Of a DNA stretch of 64,000 nucleotides, positions 45,511-53,233 are shown one piece after another. Both the position numbers and the translations under genes were made by a program. Source of the stretch: Chloroflexota bacterium (GTDB lineage Bacteria > Chloroflexota > UBA11872 > UBA12225). The stretch covers positions 124,001 to 188,000 of the forward strand of contig JAUJOR010000005.1 in the NCBI GenBank assembly GCA_030447525.1, written 5' to 3'. Below the pieces are notes generated by a model. That model searched no databases and was not told the DNA's origin. It worked only from the letters and a program-made list of their open reading frames with translations. Numbering within the stretch: the first letter of the stretch is position 1; each line of letters begins with the position of its first letter.

Positions 45511-46071
45511 ATGGGCACAACCAGACGCGCCGGAGCGGCCGCGCTTATCGCGCTGCTGCTCGTTCTGGCCGGCGCGCTCGCGGCGGCCGGCCAGGGCACG
45601 CCCGCGGGAGGGCAGATCACGCTGACGACGACACCCGTGGCGGCGGAGATCGTGCCCGACGAAGTGGAGGCGCCGACGAAGTTCACGATCGAGGCGCGGG
45701 GGCCCCAGGGGCCGCTGCGCAACGCGTTCATCGACTTCGAGATGACGGCGCCGACCTTCGGCCCCCTCGCGTCGAGCGACATCCCGGCGATCGAAGGCAC
45801 GACGCTGTTCAAGAACCGCTTCCCGGCACCGGAGGGCAAGGTCGAGTTCGACTTCGTCGTCCCGATCCGCGGCACCTACAACATCAAGGTGCAGGCGCTG
45901 CCCGGCCAGGGCGCGACGTTCCAGCCGGTCACCCAGCAGCTCACGCTCGACGTGAAGGAGCGGGGCGCGGAGATCGGCTACTTCTGGCTGACCATGGCGG
46001 GGCTGCTCGGTCTCGGCCTGCTGGCCGGCTTCATCCTGGGCTACGCCAACCGCGGCGCGCGACCGGCCTAA
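45511..46071 (+). CDS. Exported YtkA/Ig-like protein with C-terminal anchor
   Basis: 186 residues from ATG 45511 (AGGAGAGG 7 bases upstream). Signal peptide MGTTRRAGAAALIALLLVLA; a beta-sandwich resembling YtkA-like domains (GPQGPLRNAFIDFEMTAPTF; GKVEFDFVVPIRGTYNIKVQ); one C-terminal membrane helix (FWLTMAGLLGLGLLAGFILG) with a short cytoplasmic tail. YtkA-like domains often occur with copper-handling proteins. First of a co-directed group. Confidence 0.7.
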   Translation: MGTTRRAGAAALIALLLVLAGALAAAGQGTPAGGQITLTTTPVAAEIVPDEVEAPTKFTIEARGPQGPLRNAFIDFEMTAPTFGPLASSDIPAIEGTTLFKNRFPAPEGKVEFDFVVPIRGTYNIKVQALPGQGATFQPVTQQLTLDVKERGAEIGYFWLTMAGLLGLGLLAGFILGYANRGARPA

Positions 46072-46105
46072 CGCCGGCCTAACGCGGAGGAATCAGAGGA
46101 ATCAA

Positions 46106-46729
46106 ATGACACGTAATCCACTGGCGATGGCGATTGCCGGCCTCGCGTCCATTCTCGCCGTCGCGCTCCTCGTCGTGGCCTTCCTCGGCGAGGGCGAGCG
46201 CGGCGGCGGCCACGGCGCCGACGAGCACGGCGACCAGCAGAAGACTCCGCCGGTGAACGAGGCGTCGAGCGGCGGCTATCGGCTGATCATCAACCTGTCC
46301 CCAGACGAGGGGAAGGTGGGCGAGGTCATGAACATCAGCGGCCGAGTGACCGACCCATCCGGCGCCCAGGTGCGCAACGTGCGCTACGAGCTGGTCAGCC
46401 ACCACCTGGAGGACGACGTGCCAATCTTCAGGTCGACCATCGTGGCGCCGGATGGCACGTTCTCCTGGGGCAATCAGTTCTGGGACGGCACCGAACACGA
46501 GCTGCGCATCAGCGCCAGCTCGGCCGACCCCGGCACCACGTTCCCGCAGCTGCGGCTGAACCGCGTCGTCGACGTCGAGGCAGTACCGCCGCCCGTCGGG
46601 GTGCAGCTGCGCGCGCTGCTGTGGCTGCTGCTGCCCGTCGCGCTCGGCACGGCGGTCGGTATCCCACTCGGCCTGCGGGCGTCTCGGCGGCCGGCGACGA
46701 ACCTGCGCCCGTCCACCGCCACGGCATAG
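46106..46729 (+). CDS. Membrane-anchored Ig-like protein, His-rich loop
   Basis: 207 residues. N-terminal helix (MAIAGLASILAVALLVVAFL), then a short His/Asp-rich stretch (GGGHGADEHGDQQ) that could bind metal, a beta-sandwich (DEGKVGEVMNISGRVTDPSG), and a C-terminal helix (LRALLWLLLPVALGTAVGIP) with a basic tail. It starts 34 bases after the previous stop. A paired partner of the YtkA-like protein; no catalytic motif. Confidence 0.65.
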   Translation: MTRNPLAMAIAGLASILAVALLVVAFLGEGERGGGHGADEHGDQQKTPPVNEASSGGYRLIINLSPDEGKVGEVMNISGRVTDPSGAQVRNVRYELVSHHLEDDVPIFRSTIVAPDGTFSWGNQFWDGTEHELRISASSADPGTTFPQLRLNRVVDVEAVPPPVGVQLRALLWLLLPVALGTAVGIPLGLRASRRPATNLRPSTATA

Positions 46730-46756
46730 TCCCACGCAGCGCGACGTAGTCCCGCA

Positions 46757-46788
46757 GAGGCGCGCCGCGGTGCGCGGCGCGCCTCCTT
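46757..46788 (+). terminator. Strong GC hairpin after 46729
   Basis: GAGGCGCGCCGC (46757-46768) pairs with GCGGCGCGCCTC (46774-46785), loop GGTGC, followed by CTTCT. Could terminate or attenuate between the Ig-like and CbtB-like genes. Confidence 0.5.
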
Positions 46789-46874
46789 CTGATAGGCTTT
46801 CCGCTGACGGGAGTGCTTCCCAACAAGCCCCAGGGCTGACACACCACACAAGCCGAACAAGGTAGAAAGAGACT

Positions 46875-47066
46875 ATGGCAGCGACCTTCGCAACGCGCAC
46901 GATCACGCGGACCGCCAACATCAGCATCAGCCTGGTGCTGCAGGCGGTGATCTTCCTGGCGATCGTGGGGCTGGTCCTCTGGACCATGCTGTTCACGCCG
47001 TACGGCAACGTCCACGATCCGCTGCACGCCCTCCGGCACGCGCTCTACATCATCCCCTGCCACTAG
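46875..47066 (+). CDS. cbtB: CbtB-like cobalt-transport peptide
   Basis: 63 residues with one membrane helix (ISLVLQAVIFLAIVGLVLWT) and a C-terminal HDPLHALRHALYIIPCH. The His-x3-His-x2-x-His and final PCH are the CbtB signature, thought to bind Co or Ni for the CbtA channel. No cbtA is next to it; the NicO-type transporter at 54555 may be the functional partner. Confidence 0.65.
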   Translation: MAATFATRTITRTANISISLVLQAVIFLAIVGLVLWTMLFTPYGNVHDPLHALRHALYIIPCH

Positions 47067-47141
47067 CATCGCCAGCATCGCGGGGACGCGGCGGCAGGGC
47101 GCCGCGAGCGACACCGGTCGCCGATCGGGCTAGCCGGCGCA

Positions 47142-47173
47142 AGAGGACGGACTGCGAGTCCGTCCTCTTTTCG
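47142..47173 (+). terminator. Rho-independent terminator
   Basis: AGAGGACGGACT (47142-47153), loop GCG, AGTCCGTCCTCT (47157-47168), then TTTCGTTC. Ends the 45511-47066 transcript before the AAA+ gene. Confidence 0.8.
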
Positions 47174-47253
47174 TTCTAGGACGCGGGCACCGGCGCGGCC
47201 GGACGCCAGAGGAGGCCGCCGGTCCGTCTCGCCTTCTATCCCGGGCGCATCGA

Positions 47254-49488
47254 ATGAGCACAGAGACCGATCCAGCAACCGCGAGCCAGCCCGCCGGCAC
47301 CGCTGCCGCCGCCACCAACGGGGCCGCGCCGCCGCCCCCGCGCGGCGTCAAGGCGCAGCTCGCGCGGGCGTTTGTCGCCGCGCTCGGACGCATCGACAAT
47401 CCCGCCCTGATTCCGGTGGCCATCGCGCAGGCCGAGGGGCTCGTCCCGCCCGGCGCCAACGGGCTCGCGCTGCTGCACGAGTTCGCCGCGCGCCCCGAAT
47501 GGCCGGGGCGCTACCTCGCCGCCCGGCTGCTCGGCGAGCGCGCCGCCGCGGGCACTGCGGACGACCAGGAGCGCGCGTGGGCCACCCTCGATCGACTCGC
47601 GGGCGACTCCGAGCGGTGGGTCATCGAGGGCGCGGCGTGGGGATTCGGCGGGCTGCTCAAGGCCGACCCGCGCCGCTGGGAACCCGCCTTCCTTCGCGCC
47701 TTCGAGGAGGACGCCGCCCCGCCGCTGAAGCGGGCCCTCCTGTTCGGCGCGGTGCCCGCGCTGCGCGGCGGCGACGGCGAGGCGCGCCGCGTGGCGCTCG
47801 CGCTGTTCGACCGCGCGTCGCTCGACACGACGAGCGCCACGCGGCAGCTGGGCGCGCTCATCGTCGGCCGCGAGGTGGCGGAGCACGCCCCCGACCATGC
47901 GCTCGCAATGGTCGAGCGGTGGGCGGCTTCAGAGGAGCCAGCCCGGCAGTGGCAGGTGGCGCGCGCGATGACTCCTGCGCTGCGGCGCATCGATGCGGCG
48001 CGCGCCGCCGCGCTCATCGAGCGACTCGAGCGCTCCCCCGACGCGTCGGTGAGGAACGCGCTGCGCGGCGCGCTCAAGGCCGACGCGGACGCAGACGCTG
48101 AGACCGGGGCGGCGCCGGCCGCGCCGGACAGGCCCGCGCGCACCGAGCCGGGTTCCTCGGGGGACGGCGCCCGGCAGTCCGGGGCGCACCGCGGGGCAGA
48201 CGGGGACGGTCACGGTCCCGCCGCGCCGCCGGTGGATTGGAGCACCACCGCCGACATCCCGACCAGCGACCGGCTGATTGACCAGGTGATTGGCCAGGAC
48301 AAGGCGGTCGAGATCATCCGCCTGGCGGCGCAGCAGAAGCGCTTCATCCTGATGGTGGGCGAGCCGGGGACCGGCAAGTCCATGCTCGCCGCCGCCATGG
48401 CCGAGATGATGGGCGCCGACGAGACGCTGGAGGACGTGCTGGTCCTGCCCAACGCGGAGAGCCGCATCACGCCGCTGGTGGAGACGGTGCCGGCGGGTGA
48501 GGGTGACCGCGTGGTGCGCGAGGCGAAGAAGCGGCGTGGCGAGACGGAAACCGCGATCACCTTCCTGTTCGGCGCCGCCTCGCTCGCCACCTCGCTGATC
48601 GCCGGCTGGTACGCGCTGGCGACCAAGAGCATGGTGCCGGGGATCGTGGCTGCCGTCGTCATCCTGGTGCTGTGGAGCGTGCGGCGGTTCTTCCGCTCGC
48701 CCGTGCGGCTGGCGGTGCCCAAGCTGCTGGTCGCCAACGCACGCGCAGTCGAGGTGGACCTGGCGCCTATGGTGGACGCGACGGGCTTCCACGCGGGCGC
48801 GCTGCTGGGCGACGTGCGCCACGACCCCTTCCAGTCGGGCGGCTACGAAACGCCGCCCCACGAGCTGGTGGAGCCCGGCGCCATCCACCTGGCGCACCGC
48901 GGCGTGCTGTTCATCGACGAGGTCTCCACGCTGTCTATCGAGTCGCAGCAGAGTCTGCTCACGGCCATCCAGGAGAAGCGCTTCCCGATCTCGGGGCGCA
49001 CGCTCGGCTCCAGCGGCACGATGATCCGCTCCGCGCCGGCGCCCTGCGACTTCCTGCTGATCCTCGCCGGCAACATGCAGGACGTCGAGAAGATGCACCC
49101 GGCGCTGCGCAGCCGCGTGCGCGGCTACGGCTACGAGATCTACATGAACGAGGACATGCCCGACACCGAAGAGAACCGGCACAAGCTGGCGCGCTTCTGC
49201 GCCCAGGAGGTGCTCAAGGACCGCAAGATCCCCCACCTGTCGCGCGGCGCCGTCGACGCGATCGTGGAGGAGGCGCGGGTGCGATCGGGCCTGCGCGACC
49301 GCCTGACGACGCGCCTGCGCGAGCTGGGGGGCCTGATCCGCGCCGCGGGCGACCTGGCGGTGCAGCAGGGCGCCGCGGCCGTGGAGGAGCGCCACGTGGC
49401 CGCCGCCCGCGAGAACACCCGCACGCTGGAAGAGCAGATGGCTTCCCGGCGGGCCATCCAGACCGTCGGCGCGGCCCCGGCCGCGTGA
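47254..49488 (+). CDS. HEAT-repeat plus LonB-type AAA+ protein lacking the protease domain
   Basis: 744 residues. Residues ~30-260 are helical repeats of HEAT type (ARLLGERAAAGTADDQERAW; ARQWQVARAMTPALRRIDAA). From ~345 the AAA+ part begins (DRLIDQVIGQDKAVEIIRLA) with Walker A GEPGTGKS (~370), two membrane helices inserted after it (~432-478), Walker B GVLFIDE (~550) and GNMQDVEKMHPALRSRV. This is the archaeal LonB order, but the protein stops at ~744, where the Ser/Lys S16 protease domain should begin. It may be a membrane-bound remodelling ATPase, not a protease. Confidence 0.85.
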   Translation: MSTETDPATASQPAGTAAAATNGAAPPPPRGVKAQLARAFVAALGRIDNPALIPVAIAQAEGLVPPGANGLALLHEFAARPEWPGRYLAARLLGERAAAGTADDQERAWATLDRLAGDSERWVIEGAAWGFGGLLKADPRRWEPAFLRAFEEDAAPPLKRALLFGAVPALRGGDGEARRVALALFDRASLDTTSATRQLGALIVGREVAEHAPDHALAMVERWAASEEPARQWQVARAMTPALRRIDAARAAALIERLERSPDASVRNALRGALKADADADAETGAAPAAPDRPARTEPGSSGDGARQSGAHRGADGDGHGPAAPPVDWSTTADIPTSDRLIDQVIGQDKAVEIIRLAAQQKRFILMVGEPGTGKSMLAAAMAEMMGADETLEDVLVLPNAESRITPLVETVPAGEGDRVVREAKKRRGETETAITFLFGAASLATSLIAGWYALATKSMVPGIVAAVVILVLWSVRRFFRSPVRLAVPKLLVANARAVEVDLAPMVDATGFHAGALLGDVRHDPFQSGGYETPPHELVEPGAIHLAHRGVLFIDEVSTLSIESQQSLLTAIQEKRFPISGRTLGSSGTMIRSAPAPCDFLLILAGNMQDVEKMHPALRSRVRGYGYEIYMNEDMPDTEENRHKLARFCAQEVLKDRKIPHLSRGAVDAIVEEARVRSGLRDRLTTRLRELGGLIRAAGDLAVQQGAAAVEERHVAAARENTRTLEEQMASRRAIQTVGAAPAA

Positions 49489-49532
49489 CGGTGGGCCGCC
49501 CTCCGCCCTGATGCCGGCCAACGCCGCGCTGG

Positions 49533-49564
49533 GCCCGGCGGGGGGGCACGCCCCCCCGCCGGGC
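49533..49564 (+). terminator. 14-bp perfect GC hairpin
   Basis: Seven G followed later by seven C within a 14-bp perfect stem and a CACG loop. It lies between the AAA+ and Fur-family genes; no U-run follows, so it may be a stability hairpin or translation block rather than a classical terminator. Confidence 0.5.
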
Positions 49565-49634
49565 GCCCACCACGTTCGAGGCTCTCGCCGCCCTGCGCGC
49601 GCGCCAGGCCGCCATCGCGTCCGCACGCGAGGCC

Positions 49635-50039
49635 GTGCGCGGCGCGGGATGGCGGTGGGTCAGGTCGCTGGAGGTCGCCCTGGAGGCCCTGCTGCGCACC
49701 GGCCGCGCCGCAACGGTCGCGGAGATTCACGCGCGCGCCCGCGACAGGGCGCCGCGCTTGAGCGCCGCCACGCTGCAGCACGCCCTCGACGTGCTCCTCC
49801 AGCACGGAATCGTGCGCAACCTCGGTGATCCCCGCGGCCCGCGGCGCATCGTCTACCGTGGTCCCGGCGCCGGGCCCCGGCCGCAGGTGGTCGTCGCGCG
49901 CTGCCGCGCGTGCGGGCGGCGCGAGGAGGTCGCGAGCACCGCTCTCGTCCGCCTCAAGTCGGAGCTGTGGCGCAAGCTGGGCTACGAACTCGCCGACCCG
50001 GCGGCCGAGCTCGTCGGCGTGTGCCCCTCCTGCGGCTAG
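49635..50039 (+). CDS. Fur-family metal regulator
   Basis: 134 residues from GTG 49635. The winged helix spans residues 5-75 (EVALEALLRTGRAATVAEIH; LSAATLQHALDVLLQHGIVR). The C-terminal half has VVVARCRACGRREEVA and VGVCPSCG, two C-x2-C pairs forming the structural zinc site. An upstream extension from ATG 49511 would need an indel in the G7/C7 hairpin. It may control the Ni/Co/Zn genes to its right; Zur, Nur and Fur cannot be told apart here. Confidence 0.75.
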   Translation: MRGAGWRWVRSLEVALEALLRTGRAATVAEIHARARDRAPRLSAATLQHALDVLLQHGIVRNLGDPRGPRRIVYRGPGAGPRPQVVVARCRACGRREEVASTALVRLKSELWRKLGYELADPAAELVGVCPSCG

Positions 50040-50058
50040 ACGGCACCGCCCGGCTGGC

Positions 50059-50694
50059 TCACCCGAACCAGGCCCGGCGCCACTGCCGCATCTGCTCGAT
50101 CTCGCGCTGCTGGTCGGCGATGATGGCCTTCGCCAGTTCTTTGATCTCCGGCTTCTGCGCGCGCGTCTCGGCCGCCTTCGCTGCGTCGATGGCACTCTCG
50201 TGGTGCGGGATCATCTCGTCGATGAAGGCGCGGTCGAACGGCTCGGGCGCCTTGCGCAGCCGCTCGACGTCCGCGGCCATGTCCATCGTGCCGCTCGAGT
50301 GGCCGCCGTGCCCCTGGCCGCCCGTGCCCGGGGCCATGGGCATCTTGGCCATGGGAGGCGTCTGGTCGGAACCGTACCAGGCCTTGCGCCACTGCCGCAT
50401 CTGACTGATCTCGGCGGCCTGCGACCGAATGATCGCGTCCGCCATCTGCTTGATCGCCGAGCGCTGCGACCGCTGCTGTGCGATCTTCGCCATCTCGACC
50501 GCCCCCTCGTGGTGCGGGACCATCATGTCGATGAACTGGCGGTCGAACGGCGCCACCTGGCCGCCGCACGCGGCGAGGAGCACCGCGCTGATCGCGCTGA
50601 GCGCTGGGGCCAGCACGGCAGGCCGGCGCGTCCAACGGCGGGGCTGCGGGGATCCGCCGACGTGGGCCCGTGTAGGATGTGCGCGAGTGTCCAT
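50059..50694 (-). CDS. DUF305 lipoprotein, two repeats
   Basis: 211 residues from ATG 50694 (GGAGAG 8 bases upstream). Lipobox ISAVLLAACGG. Two copies of the DUF305 ferritin-like helical unit: FDRQFIDMMVPHHEGAVEMA and FDRAFIDEMIPHHESAIDAA, each with an MxPHH motif and a following QMRQWRKAW-type end. A Met/His-rich linker separates them. DUF305 proteins are commonly found with copper resistance genes. Divergence from neighbours suggests its own promoter. Confidence 0.9.
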   Translation of the reverse strand: MDTRAHPTRAHVGGSPQPRRWTRRPAVLAPALSAISAVLLAACGGQVAPFDRQFIDMMVPHHEGAVEMAKIAQQRSQRSAIKQMADAIIRSQAAEISQMRQWRKAWYGSDQTPPMAKMPMAPGTGGQGHGGHSSGTMDMAADVERLRKAPEPFDRAFIDEMIPHHESAIDAAKAAETRAQKPEIKELAKAIIADQQREIEQMRQWRRAWFG

Positions 50695-50774
50695 GGGCGT
50701 GTTTCTCTCCTGCAGGTGATAGTGGGATGGGCTCCGCAATGAGGTGGGCGCGCCGGAACAGGACGGCCCGCCAA

Positions 50775-51305
50775 TCAATTGCGGAAGACCTGCAGGAACG
50801 CGAGACTCCCAGCGGGCGGCGCGCGGGGAGCCATGGCTGCGACGTCCAGGAGCGCAGGCGGCGCCGGCGAGAAGGCAGGTACAGGAATGGCGGAGCGCGC
50901 TCCCCCTGGCTCAGGACCCCACCGCTTCGGCGACGGGCCGGGGGTGACCGCGCAGTCTTGCGCGTCTTCGTGCTCGCCGGTGGGATGCAGCTGGGCCGCG
51001 GCGCCGGGCTGCGCGCCATCCACTCCGGCGTCCGGGTCTCCGGCGTCCGGGGGAGCGGCCTGCGGGGGCCGGGCGTGATCGGGTGCGGCGTGACCGGAGC
51101 GTCCGGGGCGGGCGCTGTGCTGGGTGTCCCCAGCGGTTCCTCCGTGTCCGCCGTGTTCGTGGCCGCCCGCGTGTGCAGAGGGCTCGATGCGCGCCCCGTG
51201 GCCGGCGTGCAGATCGGCGGCGTGCAGCGGAGACGCCATCAATGCGAGCTGCGCCAGGAGAATGGCGAGCAACACGGAGGCAGCGATCCGTGGGGCCGGT
51301 GACAC
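50775..51305 (-). CDS. Exported His-rich protein
   Basis: 176 residues. Signal peptide (RIAASVLLAILLAQLALMAS), then His-rich HAADLHAGHGARIEPSAHAG and GHEHGGHGGTAGD stretches, a Pro/Ala-rich middle and a C-terminal hydrophobic region. Likely periplasmic metal buffering or a DUF2946-like protein of metal operons. It lies 80 bp upstream of the DUF305 gene on the same strand. Confidence 0.6.
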   Translation of the reverse strand: MSPAPRIAASVLLAILLAQLALMASPLHAADLHAGHGARIEPSAHAGGHEHGGHGGTAGDTQHSARPGRSGHAAPDHARPPQAAPPDAGDPDAGVDGAQPGAAAQLHPTGEHEDAQDCAVTPGPSPKRWGPEPGGARSAIPVPAFSPAPPALLDVAAMAPRAPPAGSLAFLQVFRN

Positions 51306-51359
51306 AGAAGCTCCCCAATCAGCGTATCAGCCGGCTCGAGCATGCCGAGACCCACTGCG

Positions 51360-51620
51360 AGTCCCGGCCCCTGCCACAGCGCAGTGGCGGCGCCGTTCGT
51401 CAGCCGGCAGGGCAACCCGCAATTGAACTGGCTCCTCCACCACGTGGCCCTCGTCCAAGCGCGCAGCGTCGCGCCCGCCCGCGCCTACCTCGCCCGGCGC
51501 CAACAGGAGGGCCGCACCGCACGAGAAGCCCGCCGCGCTCTGAAGCGCCATCACTCCCGTCGCGTATGGCACCAGTGGCAGGCCTGCTGGGCACCGACCG
51601 CCGCCGCCAGCCAGGGCATG
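51360..51620 (+). pseudogene. IS110-family transposase C-terminal fragment
   Basis: GNPQLNWLLHHVALVQARSV then ARAYLARRQQEGRTAREARR and RALKRHHSRRVWHQW match the end of IS110 transposases. The N-terminal DEDD domain is missing. It interrupts a methyltransferase gene coded on the other strand. Confidence 0.75.
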
Positions 51621-51630
51621 TAGAGGTCGA

Positions 51631-51810
51631 ACCGGAGCACAGGTCCACCGCGCCCAGGTTCCCCGGAAGCAGCGCCTCGAGCACGTCCAGCATGACCTGG
51701 AACCGCTCCTCCCGCGCCGGCAGGCAGCCGGCCTGCTGCCAGTCCCAGCATGCCAGCCAGGCTCCCCAGTCCACCCGTTGCTGCTCCGCCACACGATTGG
51801 CCAACGTCAT
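51631..51810 (-). pseudogene. Methyltransferase N-terminal fragment
   Basis: MTLANRVAEQQRVDWGAWLA, then RFQVMLDVLEALLPGNLGAV and DLCSG. The end would be motif I of a class I SAM methyltransferase (DLCSGPGS-like), exactly where the IS110 remnant begins. The rest of the gene is gone. Confidence 0.6.
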
Positions 51811-51832
51811 CTCCTTCCCTTTGGAAGTGGTT

Positions 51833-53167
51833 TCACGGCCGGGCCGAACCCTCGGACGAGCTCAGGGTGAATGGCGGGGCGACCTGTGGCGTCGCCGCCT
51901 GCGGTGCGGCCGCCTGGGCGATGAGGCGCGCGGCGTCCTCCTGCCCCACTCTGGGCGCAAAGCGGCTGAAGTTGCGCTCCGCATCCTCGTCCACCTGGAT
52001 GCCGTGCTCGGTGGCGTACCGGCGCGCGCCGGCCGCGGCGGCCTCCCGGAACGCCGCGGCGGTGGGGGGCTCGTCTCCTGCGCCCGATGCCACACGCACG
52101 TAGGGGCCGAGGGCGCAGCGCCCGATGCACCGCACTGGCACCACGTCCACGTCCGGTGCGCCAGACCGTATCACCTCAGCCCGCAGCGCGGCCGCGACCG
52201 CTCGGGCTCCGGCGCGTGTACAGCATCCGCCTTCGCAGACCAGCACGCGCAGCGCCGGCGTGCGGTGGGAGTCCCTGTCCGCTTCGCGGCAGGTGCCGCA
52301 CAGGCGGGGCACCGGCGGCCCGCTGCAGGTCTGGCGCAGGGGCCGGGACTCGGCGCCGCAGCGCGAGCAGGCGAACGGATCCGGCACGTCGCCGCGCAGC
52401 ACCACCGGCGCCGCCAGCGCCTCCGCCAGTACGCGCTGCGCCTGCCACACGATAAACCGCGGTCCCCGCACCGGCGCCGCCCGCTGCGCGTAGCGCGGGT
52501 TCTCCAGGCCGGCCGCCCACGCGGTGGAGGCCACCACCCTGGGATCTTCCGGCGCGTGGCGCGCGGGCAGGAGGTGGACTGCCCCTGTGGCCTTGAGCGT
52601 CTCCAGCAGGCGGAGGTACTCGCCCACCGGCGGCTGCTCGCCCTCGTGGTACACCAGCGTCTGGCCGGCCACGCGGAGCGAATCGCCCGTGGTCAGGACC
52701 ATGTCGTCGCGGCGCAGGCCGCAGCCGTCCAGCACCGGCGAGCCCGTACCGCGCCAGGCCAGCGCGACCTCGCCGACCGTGCCCAGGGGAACTGACTCGA
52801 TCGCTGCATCGGGAGTGCGGCCGTCCGCAGCGGGGAGCCACACCGTCACGTCGCGCCCCCACGCCCGCCGCGCGGCCGAGGCGAGCGGCAGCAGACGCTC
52901 GCTCGTGAGCGCAACATGCCTCGCCGGCCCCGCCTCGGCCTCGAGCGCTGCGCGGCCGGCCGCGGACAGCGGCGGCGGGTCGATCAGGACGACGCCCTGT
53001 GGCGAGAGCAGTGCGGTGCCGCAGCGGTCGCTCCCGTCGGGAGCTGCCCAGCGCCACACCCCGAGGAGGACCTGTTCCGGTACCCCCGTCACCAGCGCCC
53101 CGCCGCCAGCGGCGGCGTCCCCCACGCCACCCGCCGGCGCTGAGGTCTCATTCGTCATTCTGCCCAT
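51833..53167 (-). CDS. MBL-like protein fused to zinc ribbon and [2Fe-2S] ferredoxin
   Basis: 444 residues. The first ~230 (LLGVWRWAAPDGSDRCGTAL; GVVLIDPPPLSAAGRAALEA; DDMVLTTGDSLRVAGQTLVY) resemble a metallo-beta-lactamase fold but lack the HxHxDH metal ligands. A C-x2-C zinc ribbon pair follows (ACSRCGAES; RLCGTCREA). The end is a thioredoxin-like [2Fe-2S] domain with CEGGCCTRAGA and CIGRCALGPYVRV. An electron-transfer or sensor role is plausible. A second ATG at 53158 is the alternative start. Confidence 0.75.
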   Translation of the reverse strand: MGRMTNETSAPAGGVGDAAAGGGALVTGVPEQVLLGVWRWAAPDGSDRCGTALLSPQGVVLIDPPPLSAAGRAALEAEAGPARHVALTSERLLPLASAARRAWGRDVTVWLPAADGRTPDAAIESVPLGTVGEVALAWRGTGSPVLDGCGLRRDDMVLTTGDSLRVAGQTLVYHEGEQPPVGEYLRLLETLKATGAVHLLPARHAPEDPRVVASTAWAAGLENPRYAQRAAPVRGPRFIVWQAQRVLAEALAAPVVLRGDVPDPFACSRCGAESRPLRQTCSGPPVPRLCGTCREADRDSHRTPALRVLVCEGGCCTRAGARAVAAALRAEVIRSGAPDVDVVPVRCIGRCALGPYVRVASGAGDEPPTAAAFREAAAAGARRYATEHGIQVDEDAERNFSRFAPRVGQEDAARLIAQAAAPQAATPQVAPPFTLSSSEGSARP

Positions 53168-53233
53168 GTGCTGTCCACGCCCGCATTCGTCCGTCAGTGC
53201 CTTGGTCCGTCTCCGACGTGCTCGAGCGCGTGG

